Assembly: GCA_019313505.1 (NCBI GenBank)
Contig: JAFDBA010000028.1
Location: forward strand, 1 to 16,730
Source of the DNA: Deltaproteobacteria bacterium
Lineage (GTDB): Bacteria > Desulfobacterota > Desulfobacteria > Desulfobacterales > UBA11574
Reading direction: 5' to 3'
DNA: 16,730 nt
Below the pieces are notes generated by a model. The model was not told the origin of the DNA and searched no databases. It worked only from the letters and a program-made list of their open reading frames with translations. The position numbers and the translations under genes were made by a program. Positions 1-7,757 of this stretch are shown in pieces. How positions within the stretch are numbered: position 1 is the first letter of the stretch; each line of letters opens with the position of its first letter.

Positions 1-1191
1 AATTTTTTGAGCCGCTTGATGTTTATCGGAAAAAACACATTCATGCATGCAAGGTCTGTCGTAGGGAAGATGCAATGTATCTTTTAACATTTCCTTAATA
101 TAATTTGCATTCAACACGGCAAGCTGGCTGGCCTTTTTCAAATTTTCAGGCCCCATGCTTCGAATATAACTGTAGGCTTTTATGATAACACCAAAAGCGC
201 CATGGAAGGCCGAAATTTTGCCTATGGAATCCGGATAATCTTCGGCGAGGATATATGTACCGTTTTCTTTGACCAAGCGTGGGATAGGAAGAAATGGTTC
301 AAGACGCTTTTTGACACAAACGGGACCTGAACCGGGCCCTCCACCTCCATGGGGTGTTGAAAAAGTTTTGTGGAGGTTCAGTTGCATCACGTCTATCCCG
401 ATGTCGCCCATCTTTACTAAACCCATGACAGCATTCATATTTGCACCGTCACAATAGACCAACCCGCCTTTGGCATGGACGATTTCGGCTATCTTTTGGA
501 TGTTTTCTTCAAAAAGACCCAGCGTGTTGGGATTGGTTACCATGATGCCGGCAGTGTCTTGGTCCATGATTTCGGCGATGGCTTCCACCGAAAGGATTCC
601 CTGTTCATTCGATGTTACGGGCACAGGACGGTATCCACATAGCGATACGCTGGCAGGATTTGTGCCGTGGGCAGTATCCGGCACAATGATCTTTGAACGC
701 TGAGCTCCCTGTTTCTTGTGAAAGGCGTAAATAATGAGCATTCCGGTGAGTTCTCCATGAGCTCCTGCCGCAGGTTGAAGAGTTGTCGCGTGCATACCGG
801 TAATTTCGTTAAGATATTGTCCAAATTCAAACAACATCTTGAGTGCCCCCTGTGACAGACTGGAGGGGAGGAGGGGATGAGCACCTGTAAATCCAGGAAG
901 ACTTGCCTGTTTTTCATTGATCTTGGGACTGTACTTCATGGTGCATGAACCCAGCGGGTACATGCCGGTATCGACCCCGAAATTCCACTGGGCAAGTCTG
1001 GTATAATGACGCACAACGTCAACCTCGCTCAAGTCCGGAAAGTCAGGACCTTCACCGGTGAGTTCCTCATCCAGAGGGCAGAATTCAACATCGCGACGGG
1101 GAAGAGAAAATCCGCATCTTCCCTTTTTCCCTTTTTCCCAAAGGAGTGGCTCATTGAGTATCAGGCCTGTGGCGCCTAAAGATTCTTTCAT
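1..1191 (-). CDS. gcvPB: Glycine dehydrogenase (decarboxylating) subunit 2, partial at window edge
   Basis: This is the PLP-carrying half of the two-subunit P-protein. It decarboxylates glycine and passes the aminomethyl group to lipoyl-GcvH. The reading frame is open from the ATG at 1191 down to base 1, giving 397 codons; the family is usually about 480 residues, so roughly the last 85 lie outside the window. Visible hallmarks are YPLGSCTMKYSPK (res. ~78-90), the PAAGAHGE stretch (~140-147), PDTAHGTNPAS (~171-181) and NLHKTFSTPHGGGGPG (~272-287), in which Lys275 should form the Schiff base with PLP. The start codon overlaps the gcvPA stop (ATGA), implying translational coupling. Identification is firm. 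Confidence 0.97.
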   Translation of the reverse strand, partial: MKESLGATGLILNEPLLWEKGKKGRCGFSLPRRDVEFCPLDEELTGEGPDFPDLSEVDVVRHYTRLAQWNFGVDTGMYPLGSCTMKYSPKINEKQASLPGFTGAHPLLPSSLSQGALKMLFEFGQYLNEITGMHATTLQPAAGAHGELTGMLIIYAFHKKQGAQRSKIIVPDTAHGTNPASVSLCGYRPVPVTSNEQGILSVEAIAEIMDQDTAGIMVTNPNTLGLFEENIQKIAEIVHAKGGLVYCDGANMNAVMGLVKMGDIGIDVMQLNLHKTFSTPHGGGGPGSGPVCVKKRLEPFLPIPRLVKENGTYILAEDYPDSIGKISAFHGAFGVIIKAYSYIRSMGPENLKKASQLAVLNANYIKEMLKDTLHLPYDRPCMHECVFSDKHQAAQKI

Positions 1192-2519
1192 GATTTAACC
1201 TCCCTGACCAGAGCATCCATGTCGCTCTTGGATCTGGTTTCCGTTACGCACAAAAGATAATGATTGGCAAGTTCAGGATAGTAGGGTGCCAGAGGAAGGC
1301 CTGCTATTATCTTTTTTTCTAAAAGGTGCTTGTGGATGGCTTCGAAGCCGGAAGGGAATTCAACAACAAATTCATTGAAGGTAGGGTTGTCAAAGGTGAT
1401 GCTAAACCCCGCTTTTTTCAGTTCCTTTTTGAGATACTCTGCTTTGTCATGGTTGAGTCGGGAAAGTTTCCGTATGCCGGTACCCCCCACAGAGGCCATA
1501 TACATGGCGGCCGCCAGCGCACAGAGGCTGTTGTTGGTGCAAATATTGGAAGTTGCTTTTTCCCGGCGAATGTGCTGCTCTCTGGTAGCAAGGGTCAGCA
1601 CAAAGCCTCTTTTTCCATCCAGGTCTTTGGTTTTGCCAACCAGCCGACCCGGCAAGCTGCGCATGTGCTTTTTACCGCTTGCAAGTATTCCAAGTGCGGG
1701 TCCGCCGAAGGAACGGGGAATACCGAGGCTCTGTCCTTCCCCGCCTACGATGTCTGCGCCGTGGCTGCCGGGGTTTTTTAAGAGTCCATACGCCAGGGCT
1801 TCCGTGAAGGAAGCCACAAAGAGGCTCTTTTTATCATGAGCCTTCTGTCCAAGGACCCGGAGATTTTCAATGCATCCAAAAAAATTGGGTGACTGAATGG
1901 CAACGGCTGCCAAATCGTCCATTCCGTCAAGGCTGGTGGCATCGGTGACGCCTGTGTTGAGATAAGGAAGTTCCACAATCTCATAGCCGGTGGGCTCAAA
2001 ATAGGTTTGAACCACGCGACGATACAAGGGATGAATCAGACTTGAAATGGCGACTTTCTTTTGTTTGGTTATACGGACCGCCATAAGGAGTGCTTCGGCC
2101 AGGGCCGTGGCACCGTCATAATGAGAAGCGGTTGCTACTTCCATGCCCAGAAGACGGGCGGCAAGGGTCTGATACTCATAAATCGCCTGGAGTGTTCCCT
2201 GGCTCATTTCCGGCTGGTAAGGGGTATATGATGTCACAAACTCGGAACGACCCAACAGATAAGATACCGACGCAGGAATAAAGTGTTCATAACTGCCTGC
2301 ACCCACGAACACTTTGTATTCCGGGGAAACCGCCATAGTGTTGGAAAGCGTGGACATGTGATCGTTTAATTCCCACTCGTTCAACGCCTCCGGCAGATTT
2401 AGATTGCCCTTGAAACGGCAATCGTCAGGGACTGTCGAGAAAAGATCGTCAAGGTTGTCAGCCCCCAAAACCTGAAGCATTGAAAAAATATCTTCATCGG
2501 TATGAGGCAAGTAAATCAT
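1188..2519 (-). CDS. gcvPA: Glycine dehydrogenase (decarboxylating) subunit 1
   Basis: This is the non-PLP half of the split P-protein, 443 aa, normal length for GcvPA. It pairs with GcvPB to form the active decarboxylase. Family motifs include the N-terminal MIYLPHTDEDI, GAGSYEHFIPASVSYLLGRS (~53-72), TPYQPEMSQGTLQAIYEYQT (~79-98), GQSLGIPRSFGGPALG (~263-278) and the TREQHIRREKATSNICTN segment (~312-329). No PLP lysine is expected in this subunit. The ATG directly abuts the gcvH stop (TAAATG), and the ribosome-binding site AAAGGAG lies inside the end of gcvH. gcvH, gcvPA and gcvPB therefore read as a coupled operon. Identification is firm. Confidence 0.97.
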   Translation of the reverse strand: MIYLPHTDEDIFSMLQVLGADNLDDLFSTVPDDCRFKGNLNLPEALNEWELNDHMSTLSNTMAVSPEYKVFVGAGSYEHFIPASVSYLLGRSEFVTSYTPYQPEMSQGTLQAIYEYQTLAARLLGMEVATASHYDGATALAEALLMAVRITKQKKVAISSLIHPLYRRVVQTYFEPTGYEIVELPYLNTGVTDATSLDGMDDLAAVAIQSPNFFGCIENLRVLGQKAHDKKSLFVASFTEALAYGLLKNPGSHGADIVGGEGQSLGIPRSFGGPALGILASGKKHMRSLPGRLVGKTKDLDGKRGFVLTLATREQHIRREKATSNICTNNSLCALAAAMYMASVGGTGIRKLSRLNHDKAEYLKKELKKAGFSITFDNPTFNEFVVEFPSGFEAIHKHLLEKKIIAGLPLAPYYPELANHYLLCVTETRSKSDMDALVREVKS

Positions 2520-2924
2520 TTACGCTGCTCCTTTCAGCTTTTCAATACAGGCCACATGGGTCATGAGATTTTCCATTTCAGATAGATTGCCTGGATTGAT
2601 TTCAACAAACCAGCCATCGCCGTAGGGACTGTTATTTACCAGTTCAGGTGATTCTTCAAGGGCGGTGTTTACCGCAATAATTTTTCCGCTAACCGGCAGG
2701 TAGCATTCGCAAACCGCCTTGACGGATTCCACGGTTGCAAATTCTTCTCCCTGTTTAAAGGTATCGCCCACCTGGGGCAGCTCCACAAAAACAATGTCTC
2801 CGAGCTGATCCTGAGCATAATCATCAAGGCCTATTCTGATCTTGTCTCCCTCAAGCCTGGCCCATTCATGATCTTCTGCATAGCGAACGTCATCCGGTAA
2901 ATGTAATTCACTGATTTCTTTCAT
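2520..2924 (-). CDS. gcvH: Glycine cleavage system H protein (lipoyl carrier)
   Basis: This 134-aa lipoyl-domain protein shuttles the aminomethyl intermediate between the P-protein, GcvT and dihydrolipoamide dehydrogenase. Key motifs are YAEDHEWARLEGDKIRIGL (res. 15-33), QDQLGDIVFVELPQVGD (39-55) and ATVESVKAVCECYLPVSG (63-80), where Lys69 is the expected lipoylation site. The C-terminal GDGWFVEINP motif is present. An AAAAGGAG ribosome-binding site sits about 8 nt upstream of the ATG. It is first gene of the leftward gcvH-gcvPA-gcvPB unit and divergent from the gcvT-glyA fusion, so its promoter must lie in 2925-3280. Confidence 0.97.
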   Translation of the reverse strand: MKEISELHLPDDVRYAEDHEWARLEGDKIRIGLDDYAQDQLGDIVFVELPQVGDTFKQGEEFATVESVKAVCECYLPVSGKIIAVNTALEESPELVNNSPYGDGWFVEINPGNLSEMENLMTHVACIEKLKGAA

Positions 2925-3013
2925 TAATTTTACTCCTTTTTCTGTACTGTATTTTTAACCGACTAAAGAATTTAAGTGGATATCACATAACACGAATAAA
3001 TGTAAATACCAGA

Positions 3014-3028
3014 TTGTAATTTATACAA
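3014..3028. promoter_or_regulatory. Short palindrome, possible operator
   Basis: TTGTA and TACAA arms separated by ATTTA lie about 90 bp ahead of gcvH in the divergent intergenic region. The position would suit a regulator of the gcvH operon, but the arms are short and the DNA is AT-rich, so chance is a real alternative. No known operator is recognised. Confidence 0.2.
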
Positions 3029-3038
3029 ATCGAAGTTT

Positions 3039-3152
3039 AAGGTTTAGAGGTTCAGGGTTGAATAAATAATGGTTAATAATCAATGGGTAACAATTAATAA
3101 TTAACAATTGATTATTGATTATTAGATCGGGGTTCAAGGTTCAGAGGTTCAG
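3039..3152. repeat. GGTTCA-type direct repeats flanking an AT-rich tract
   Basis: AAGGTTTAGAGGTTCAG (3039-3055) recurs as AAGGTTCAGAGGTTCAG (3136-3152), 16 of 17 identical. Between them is an AT-rich stretch in which AATAATCAAT (3075-3084) has inverted copies ATTGATTATT at 3107-3116 and 3114-3123. No coding potential is visible. It resembles the simple degenerate GGTTCA/ATTAAT repeats that accumulate between genes in some deltaproteobacteria; that comparison is from memory. Whether it is regulatory cannot be said. Confidence 0.6.
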
Positions 3153-3159
3153 CCTTTGG

Positions 3160-3188
3160 TTGACGAAACGGTTTAATACTGATATTAG
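3160..3188 (+). promoter_or_regulatory. Sigma70-type promoter for the gcvT-glyA fusion
   Basis: TTGACG (3160-3165) and TATTAG (3183-3188) are separated by exactly 17 nt. The -35 matches the consensus at five of six positions. Transcription would begin near 3195, leaving a leader of about 90 nt before the ATG at 3284. It reads rightward only; the leftward gcvH operon needs its own promoter. Confidence 0.55.
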
Positions 3189-3200
3189 ACAATGCTTTGT

Positions 3201-3228
3201 GAGGATACCTCCTGTTAAGGCGGTTTTT
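3201..3228 (+). promoter_or_regulatory. Possible attenuator in the gcvT-glyA leader
   Basis: Bases 3208-3223 can fold into a hairpin (CC-x-CCT / AGG-x-GG, one internal mismatch, 4-nt loop) followed by five T (3224-3228), like a weak intrinsic terminator. An alternative pairing, GAGG (3201-3204) with CCTC (3208-3211), uses the same left arm, so the two structures exclude each other. No known glycine riboswitch consensus was recognised here. The stems are short, so this is tentative. Confidence 0.25.
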
Positions 3229-3283
3229 GATCTGTTTATTTTTACACTTCAGGGTTCTTTTTTTTAATGAAAGGAGATGATTG

Positions 3284-5935
3284 ATGAGTGAGTTTCTAAG
3301 AACCGTTTTCTATGACCGGCATGTAGATTTGGGTGCTAAGATGGTGGAATTCTTTGGCTGGGAGATGCCCATGTTTTATCCCACCGGCATTGTTAAGGAG
3401 CACCTGGCTACCCGTAAGCATGCAGGACTATTTGACGTTTCCCACATGGGCCGATTCATTATCCGAGGTTCCGGGGCATTAAAATTTCTACAATACGTCT
3501 TGACCAATAACGCCGAAGCACTCGATATCAGAGAAATAGGTGCTCAGTATACCTTTATTCCCAACAACACCGGCGGGGCTGTGGATGATGCGTATCTTTA
3601 TCGTTTTGTCGATGATGAGTATCTGCTGGTGGTAAATGGTGCCAACCGAGAAAAGGACTGGAAACATTTCCAGGCGTTTCTGAAAGATTTCGATGATGTG
3701 GAACTTACCGACCGCACCAAAGAGATTGCCATGCTGTCATTGCAAGGGCCGAAGTCGCGGGAGATTCTGGAAGAAATTATCCAGTCCGGCTTGCTACCCG
3801 AGCCGACGCGAAACGCCGTAAGCATTGTGACGATCTCCGGTGCCACGGTCAAGGTGGCCCGCACCGGATATACGGGTGAACCGATTTGTTTTGAGCTCTT
3901 TGCTGATGCAAAGGACGGTTCGATGCTGTGGGACCTTATCGTGGAAAAAGGTGCTACGCCCATCGGCCTTGGCGCAAGGGATACTCTACGACTGGAGGCC
4001 ATCCTGCCGCTTTATGGTCATGAGCTGGGCCAAGATCCCGAAGGCAAGGAAATTCCTATCTTTGCTTGTCCACTGGCAAAGTTTGCTGTGAGTTTTTCGC
4101 CGATCAAAGGCGATTTCATTGGCCGTGAAGCGCTGGTCAGACAGCAGGAGGCATTTAAGAAAATCATTTCCCGCGATTATTCAATTATCCAAAATCTGCC
4201 CCGGGTGAGCAAGTCGATTGCCGTGGCGGGTCGAGGCGTAGCCCGTGAAAGGGCAAAGGTGTTTAAAGGAGACAAACATGTGGGCTATGTTACCAGCGGC
4301 ACCATGATTCCCATGTGGGCGGTTCAGGGAGAAGGGTTGGATTCCGCCCAGACCGACCAACACAAGTTGCGTTCCATCTGTCTGGGATACATCGACAGTA
4401 ACATTGTCGAGGACGAGGGGGTTGCAATTGAGATTCGCGGCAAGTTGGTTGATGCCGTTGTGGTGCCATTTCACCTGCGTTCTGAGGCCCCGCCTTATTC
4501 ATATCCGATTATCTTCGATCAACAACTGCCGGCTGAGGGACTGCCAACAGGCGATGCACCGGCCAAGGTTCTCAGACTGCTTGAAAAGAGCGTGGAGAAC
4601 ACTAATTGGCGACAAGGTGAGTGCATCAATCTCATCCCTTCGGAGATGACAATCTCACCCATGGCCCGAATCTTGTCAGTGATGGACCCTGCCTTCAGGT
4701 ACGCCGAGCATAAGAAGGTTAAGGCATTTTACGACACCGATATATTCTATTACCAGGGTACCGGATTTATCGCCGAAGTCGAACAGATGCTGGAAGAGGA
4801 AATGCGAAAATTTATGGGGTGCGAAAACATAGAAACGCGGCCGGTAAGCGGGCAAATGGCCAATACAGCCGTTTTCAGCGCCATGGTCGACTACATCAAT
4901 CGTGTGGATCGAAAGATCGAGCCGCGCCGAATTCGCAGGGTAATGAACAATCATATCGGCAAGGGCGGACATCTCAGCGCCCAGCCCATGGGCGCACTCA
5001 GGGACTATGTTGCCCGGGATCCGCGTACAGAACGCCCGGCGGTGGTTAATTTCCCTGTGCTTCCCCATAACCGTCATAAGATCGATGTGCAGACCGCGTT
5101 GAAATTGATCGATGAACATCGGCCGGAATTGATCATTTTTGGCAAGAGCATGGTAATCCACAAGGAGCCGGTGGCCGAAATCCGAAAGTTCCTGGATGAT
5201 CAAAACATAGAAACGGTAGTGATGTACGATATGGCCCATGTGCTGGGACTCATCGGTCCGCACTTTCAGGAGCCTTTTGCTGAAGGGGCTGATCTGGTCA
5301 CCGGATCCACACACAAGACCTACTTTGGAACACAACGTGGCGTTGTGGGCAGCCGGTTTCAGGAGGACGAAGAGCGTTATGAGCTTTGGGAGGCTCTGCT
5401 TCGACGAGTCTTCCCAGGATCGGTGTCCAGTCACCATCCCGGTACGTTGCTGGGGCTTCTCATCGCCGCTTACGAGATGAACCATTTCAAGGACGAATAT
5501 CAGACCAGAGTCATTGCCAATGCCAAGGCATTTGCTCGGGGGTTGAAGGACTGTGGACTCGATGTGATCGGTGATCCGAGTATCGACTTCACCGAAACCC
5601 ACCAGGTGTTGGTAGATGTGGGCTACAGCCGCGGGCCTGAAATCGCAAGTCGGCTGGAAGCCAACAACATCATTTGTAACTTCCAGGCCAATACCGATGA
5701 AGAAGGGTTTACTGCCTCCGGAGCTCTGCGAACGGGTGTATCTGAGATGACTCGATTTGGCATGCAAGAAGAGGATTTCCGTGACCTGGCTGTGTTAATT
5801 CATGACGTGGTGAAAAACAATAGTGACGTTACTGATAAGGTCAAGGCGTTCCGGGAACGATTCAGCGAACTGCAGTTTTGCTTCCGTGGCGACGAATATG
5901 ATGATGTACTGCAGAAGCTGCATGAACTTCTGTAA
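3284..5935 (+). CDS. Fused aminomethyltransferase (GcvT) - serine hydroxymethyltransferase (GlyA-like)
   Basis: This is an 883-aa two-domain protein. Residues ~1-410 are a complete GcvT, which releases NH3 from aminomethyl-lipoyl-GcvH and makes 5,10-methylene-THF. Motifs are KMVEFFGWEMP, DVSHMGR, GGAVDD (Asp101/102, the catalytic Asp region), YTGEP, GLGARDTLRLEA and YVTSGTMIP. A linker at ~411-425 leads to a full PLP fold resembling SHMT, which interconverts serine and glycine using the same THF carrier. There: NLIPSE (449-454), RYAE (472-475), GGHLSAQ (561-567), YDMAHVLGLIG (Asp649, His652), VTGSTHKTYFG with PLP-Lys678, and Arg816 in SGALRTG. The Asp-to-Lys spacing of 29 equals that of E. 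coli GlyA. The SHMT half is divergent: the usual GPRGG after the lysine motif reads GTQRG and the YYGG region carries an insertion. ATG 3284 is chosen over TTG 3281 because GGAG lies 7 nt before it. It is divergent from gcvHPAPB. Confidence 0.92.
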   Translation: MSEFLRTVFYDRHVDLGAKMVEFFGWEMPMFYPTGIVKEHLATRKHAGLFDVSHMGRFIIRGSGALKFLQYVLTNNAEALDIREIGAQYTFIPNNTGGAVDDAYLYRFVDDEYLLVVNGANREKDWKHFQAFLKDFDDVELTDRTKEIAMLSLQGPKSREILEEIIQSGLLPEPTRNAVSIVTISGATVKVARTGYTGEPICFELFADAKDGSMLWDLIVEKGATPIGLGARDTLRLEAILPLYGHELGQDPEGKEIPIFACPLAKFAVSFSPIKGDFIGREALVRQQEAFKKIISRDYSIIQNLPRVSKSIAVAGRGVARERAKVFKGDKHVGYVTSGTMIPMWAVQGEGLDSAQTDQHKLRSICLGYIDSNIVEDEGVAIEIRGKLVDAVVVPFHLRSEAPPYSYPIIFDQQLPAEGLPTGDAPAKVLRLLEKSVENTNWRQGECINLIPSEMTISPMARILSVMDPAFRYAEHKKVKAFYDTDIFYYQGTGFIAEVEQMLEEEMRKFMGCENIETRPVSGQMANTAVFSAMVDYINRVDRKIEPRRIRRVMNNHIGKGGHLSAQPMGALRDYVARDPRTERPAVVNFPVLPHNRHKIDVQTALKLIDEHRPELIIFGKSMVIHKEPVAEIRKFLDDQNIETVVMYDMAHVLGLIGPHFQEPFAEGADLVTGSTHKTYFGTQRGVVGSRFQEDEERYELWEALLRRVFPGSVSSHHPGTLLGLLIAAYEMNHFKDEYQTRVIANAKAFARGLKDCGLDVIGDPSIDFTETHQVLVDVGYSRGPEIASRLEANNIICNFQANTDEEGFTASGALRTGVSEMTRFGMQEEDFRDLAVLIHDVVKNNSDVTDKVKAFRERFSELQFCFRGDEYDDVLQKLHELL

Positions 5936-5958
5936 AGGAACTGGAACCTTGATAACAC

Positions 5959-6212
5959 TTTAGCTCTTTGAAAATATTACCGCTCCAGGTATAATTAAAT
6001 TTTTACTGAAAAAACTCGTGGATAACGGCTCGTAATGAAAGAACACGCTCGGGTTATTAATAAAGGTTTTTGTTTTAATAGGGTTATTTATTTTTAAATC
6101 AAATCGCTTATGGTTCTTTCATAACGATCCATAATCAACTCAAACAGTTTCCAGTACAAAATTTAATCATACCTGAAGCTCGCTTGAAATCGATTTGCTT
6201 CAAAGAACTAAA
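5959..6212. repeat. 254-bp imperfect inverted-repeat element (MITE-like)
   Basis: Three nested blocks pair in order: TTTAGCTCTTTGAA (5959-5972) with the complement of 6199-6212 (13 of 14), CAGGTATAATTAAATTTT (5986-6003) with the complement of 6158-6175 (17 of 18), and ATGAAAGAAC (6035-6044) with the exact complement at 6113-6122. The 68-nt centre has no convincing gene, but GGGTTATT occurs twice (6051, 6081). It fills most of the gap between the convergently transcribed fusion gene and the kinase-like gene. It could be a non-autonomous mobile element or a long hairpin that ends both transcripts. No target duplication was found. Confidence 0.6.
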
Positions 6213-6244
6213 CTATTACGAAACTTGAAACTCATTTTGGTTCC

Positions 6245-6271
6245 GGCCTGTCCTGCTTTCGGGACTAGGCC
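6245..6271. repeat. GC-rich palindrome overlapping a stop codon
   Basis: GGCCTG-TCCT and GGGA-C-TAGGCC pair around the loop GCTTTC with one bulge. The structure covers the TAG stop (6265-6267) of the leftward gene. It is a strong hairpin, but neither strand shows a run of T after it, so it is not a classic intrinsic terminator. It may stabilise the 3' end of an mRNA or be a short extragenic-palindrome repeat. Confidence 0.45.
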
Positions 6272-7152
6272 CGTTTAGATTCCATGGAGTGGCGAAACTC
6301 TTCATCTATGGCTTGAACGTCTTTCATTCTTTTGGGATCAAGAAATGTCTTATAAATGGGGTCATTTTTGTATAAAGGTCTGTTAAGCAGTTTCTGCTCG
6401 AGGAGTGATAGCGCTTCAATGGATTTGTCACATACCGGGTAATTCCTGTCGTCGAGATGGATGATCGGATCGAAATGTACGTTGGAAATATTGTTGATAT
6501 CCACGAGCTTGATATCTCCAGAGCGGGTCAGTATAAGGTTCCCCACGCCCGCAAGATCCGGGACATAATTTGTTTCCATGATCATCTGTTTGAGTTTTTG
6601 TATGAAGTTTTCAGTCTTTTCCCGTATGCTGAGGATCCATTGGTCGATCATCATAATTGTATTCTCAACTTTTTTAAACCTCATGTCACGCAAAAGTAAA
6701 AACAAATGGTCGTTGTCCAAATGACTCCATGGGTCCAATATTTCACCATTCACATACTCCTGAAGGCCGCAGAGAAGCAACTCGTGTTTCCCATGCCTTG
6801 TATAAAGCACAATAAATTCGATAGATTTGGCAATATGATCAGGAGCCAAGTAGGTTTCAATGATTTTTACTTTTTTTACCTCTTTTTCAGCGTCTCTTAG
6901 AGTGTTGAATCTGGTTCTGAATATCCTTAACATATTTAAAGGTTGGGCCCTCGGGTACATTTTTAAACCATCAATAAAGATTCCTTTTGTTTCATTTTCT
7001 ACATCCTTGGGGTCCAATACCTCCATGATATGGGAACGCAACCCTTGGCGATAATGCCTCCTGTAAATATAAATTCCAGGGTCTTTGATAAAGTTCAGTC
7101 CCAATACATCTTTGTTATCTATATATGGTTTGTCTCTAATGTCATCTGTCAT
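6265..7152 (-). CDS. Uncharacterised protein with protein-kinase-like motifs
   Basis: A 295-aa soluble protein with no signal peptide or membrane segment. I do not recognise a named family with certainty. The C-terminal half has an order of motifs like a kinase fold: a hinge-like LLLCGLQEYVNGEIL (~126-139), a catalytic-loop-like YVPDLAGVGNLILT (196-209; Asp199 and Asn205) and IKLVDINNIS (214-223; Asp218 in the place of DFG). This recalls YrbL-like or small-molecule kinase-like proteins. The usual HxD is missing and no glycine-rich loop is obvious, so it may be a pseudokinase. The central segment (~85-100) is rich in Lys and Glu. No strong ribosome-binding site precedes ATG 7152. It is transcribed alone, divergent from the gene at 7405. 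Coding is likely; function is open. Confidence 0.8.
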   Translation of the reverse strand: MTDDIRDKPYIDNKDVLGLNFIKDPGIYIYRRHYRQGLRSHIMEVLDPKDVENETKGIFIDGLKMYPRAQPLNMLRIFRTRFNTLRDAEKEVKKVKIIETYLAPDHIAKSIEFIVLYTRHGKHELLLCGLQEYVNGEILDPWSHLDNDHLFLLLRDMRFKKVENTIMMIDQWILSIREKTENFIQKLKQMIMETNYVPDLAGVGNLILTRSGDIKLVDINNISNVHFDPIIHLDDRNYPVCDKSIEALSLLEQKLLNRPLYKNDPIYKTFLDPKRMKDVQAIDEEFRHSMESKRA

Positions 7153-7323
7153 GTAAGAAATCGTTTGAACTTAAAAAGAAGGTAACCGTGAACGCCTACA
7201 AAAGAATTGTCTTTATTTATTTTGCCCGCCCATAAAAGTCAAATACTGTTTTTGCGCTAATTCATAGGCTGGAAAACCTTCCCCTTTTCTTTTGAACCAC
7301 GACAACATTTACCTGATCTAAAC

Positions 7324-7352
7324 TTGACAAATAATGGCCTTTTTTCTACTGT
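7324..7352 (+). promoter_or_regulatory. Promoter for the small gene at 7405
   Basis: A perfect -35 box TTGACA (7324-7329) is followed after 17 nt by TACTGT (7347-7352), a weak -10. Its first three bases could be misread as a TTG start in the frame of the downstream gene. Seeing it as a promoter supports the later ATG at 7405 as the true start. Confidence 0.5.
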
Positions 7353-7404
7353 TCTACTTGGAAAAGTAAGTTCTTATCAATTTATAGGGCTTGAAGGCGA
7401 CAAA

Positions 7405-7746
7405 ATGAATGATAGCAAGTCTGTTGGACCAATAAACAACCTTGATTATCTTGAAGAATTGCTTGATGAGGGATATGTTATCAAGGGTCCAAGAAAAGAT
7501 CCCTCAAGAGATTTGATTTCATTCAAGGCATTTTTAAAAAAGGGAAAGGAATTTGTGCCCGAATTGTGGCTGTCAAATATAGGATATGAATTTATAGAAC
7601 CAAGCACATTTACTAAGGGGCATAGAATTGCTTATAAAATAATTGATGAATTTCCTGATGAACGATTCAATTCAAATTATACCCTGGTTAAAGGGAAGAG
7701 AAAAATCCTTTTATATTTAAAAGTAGAAGTGCCGAAAGTGGAATAA
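7405..7746 (+). CDS. Small protein of unknown function
   Basis: A 113-aa protein, not recognised. It is hydrophilic, with no signal peptide or membrane span. It begins MNDSKSVGPINNLDYLEELL and contains a Lys-rich middle (GPRKDPSRDLISFKAFLKKG), an ELWLSNIGYEFI stretch, and a beta-like C-terminus ending LLYLKVEVPKVE. ATG 7405 is preferred: GAAGG lies 8 nt before it and a sigma70-type promoter lies directly upstream. An in-frame TTG at 7324 is inside that promoter. It stops 58 bp before argC and could be co-transcribed with it. A perfect 14-bp palindrome, AAAACACGTGTTTT (7745-7758), overlaps its stop codon. Confidence 0.6.
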   Translation: MNDSKSVGPINNLDYLEELLDEGYVIKGPRKDPSRDLISFKAFLKKGKEFVPELWLSNIGYEFIEPSTFTKGHRIAYKIIDEFPDERFNSNYTLVKGKRKILLYLKVEVPKVE

Positions 7747-7757
7747 AACACGTGTTT

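Noticed and set aside
615..917. Leftward 100-codon frame within gcvPB
   Set aside because: The adjacent frame on the same strand reads continuously as GcvPB with all family motifs, so there is no frameshift and this is a shadow.
1326..1839. Rightward frames opposite gcvPA
   Set aside because: Shadows of a conserved gene with no domain of their own.
3160..3283. Glycine riboswitch ahead of the gcvT-glyA gene
   Set aside because: The leader is only ~90 nt and I recognise none of the conserved glycine-aptamer segments.
4676..5767. Long antisense open frame (363 codons) inside the SHMT half of the fusion gene
   Set aside because: The opposite strand encodes unmistakable SHMT motifs. The antisense product has no recognisable domain and its start has no ribosome-binding site.
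7324..7404. TTG start extending the small gene upstream of argC by 27 codons
   Set aside because: The TTG is the beginning of a perfect TTGACA -35 box; ATG 7405 has its own ribosome-binding site.
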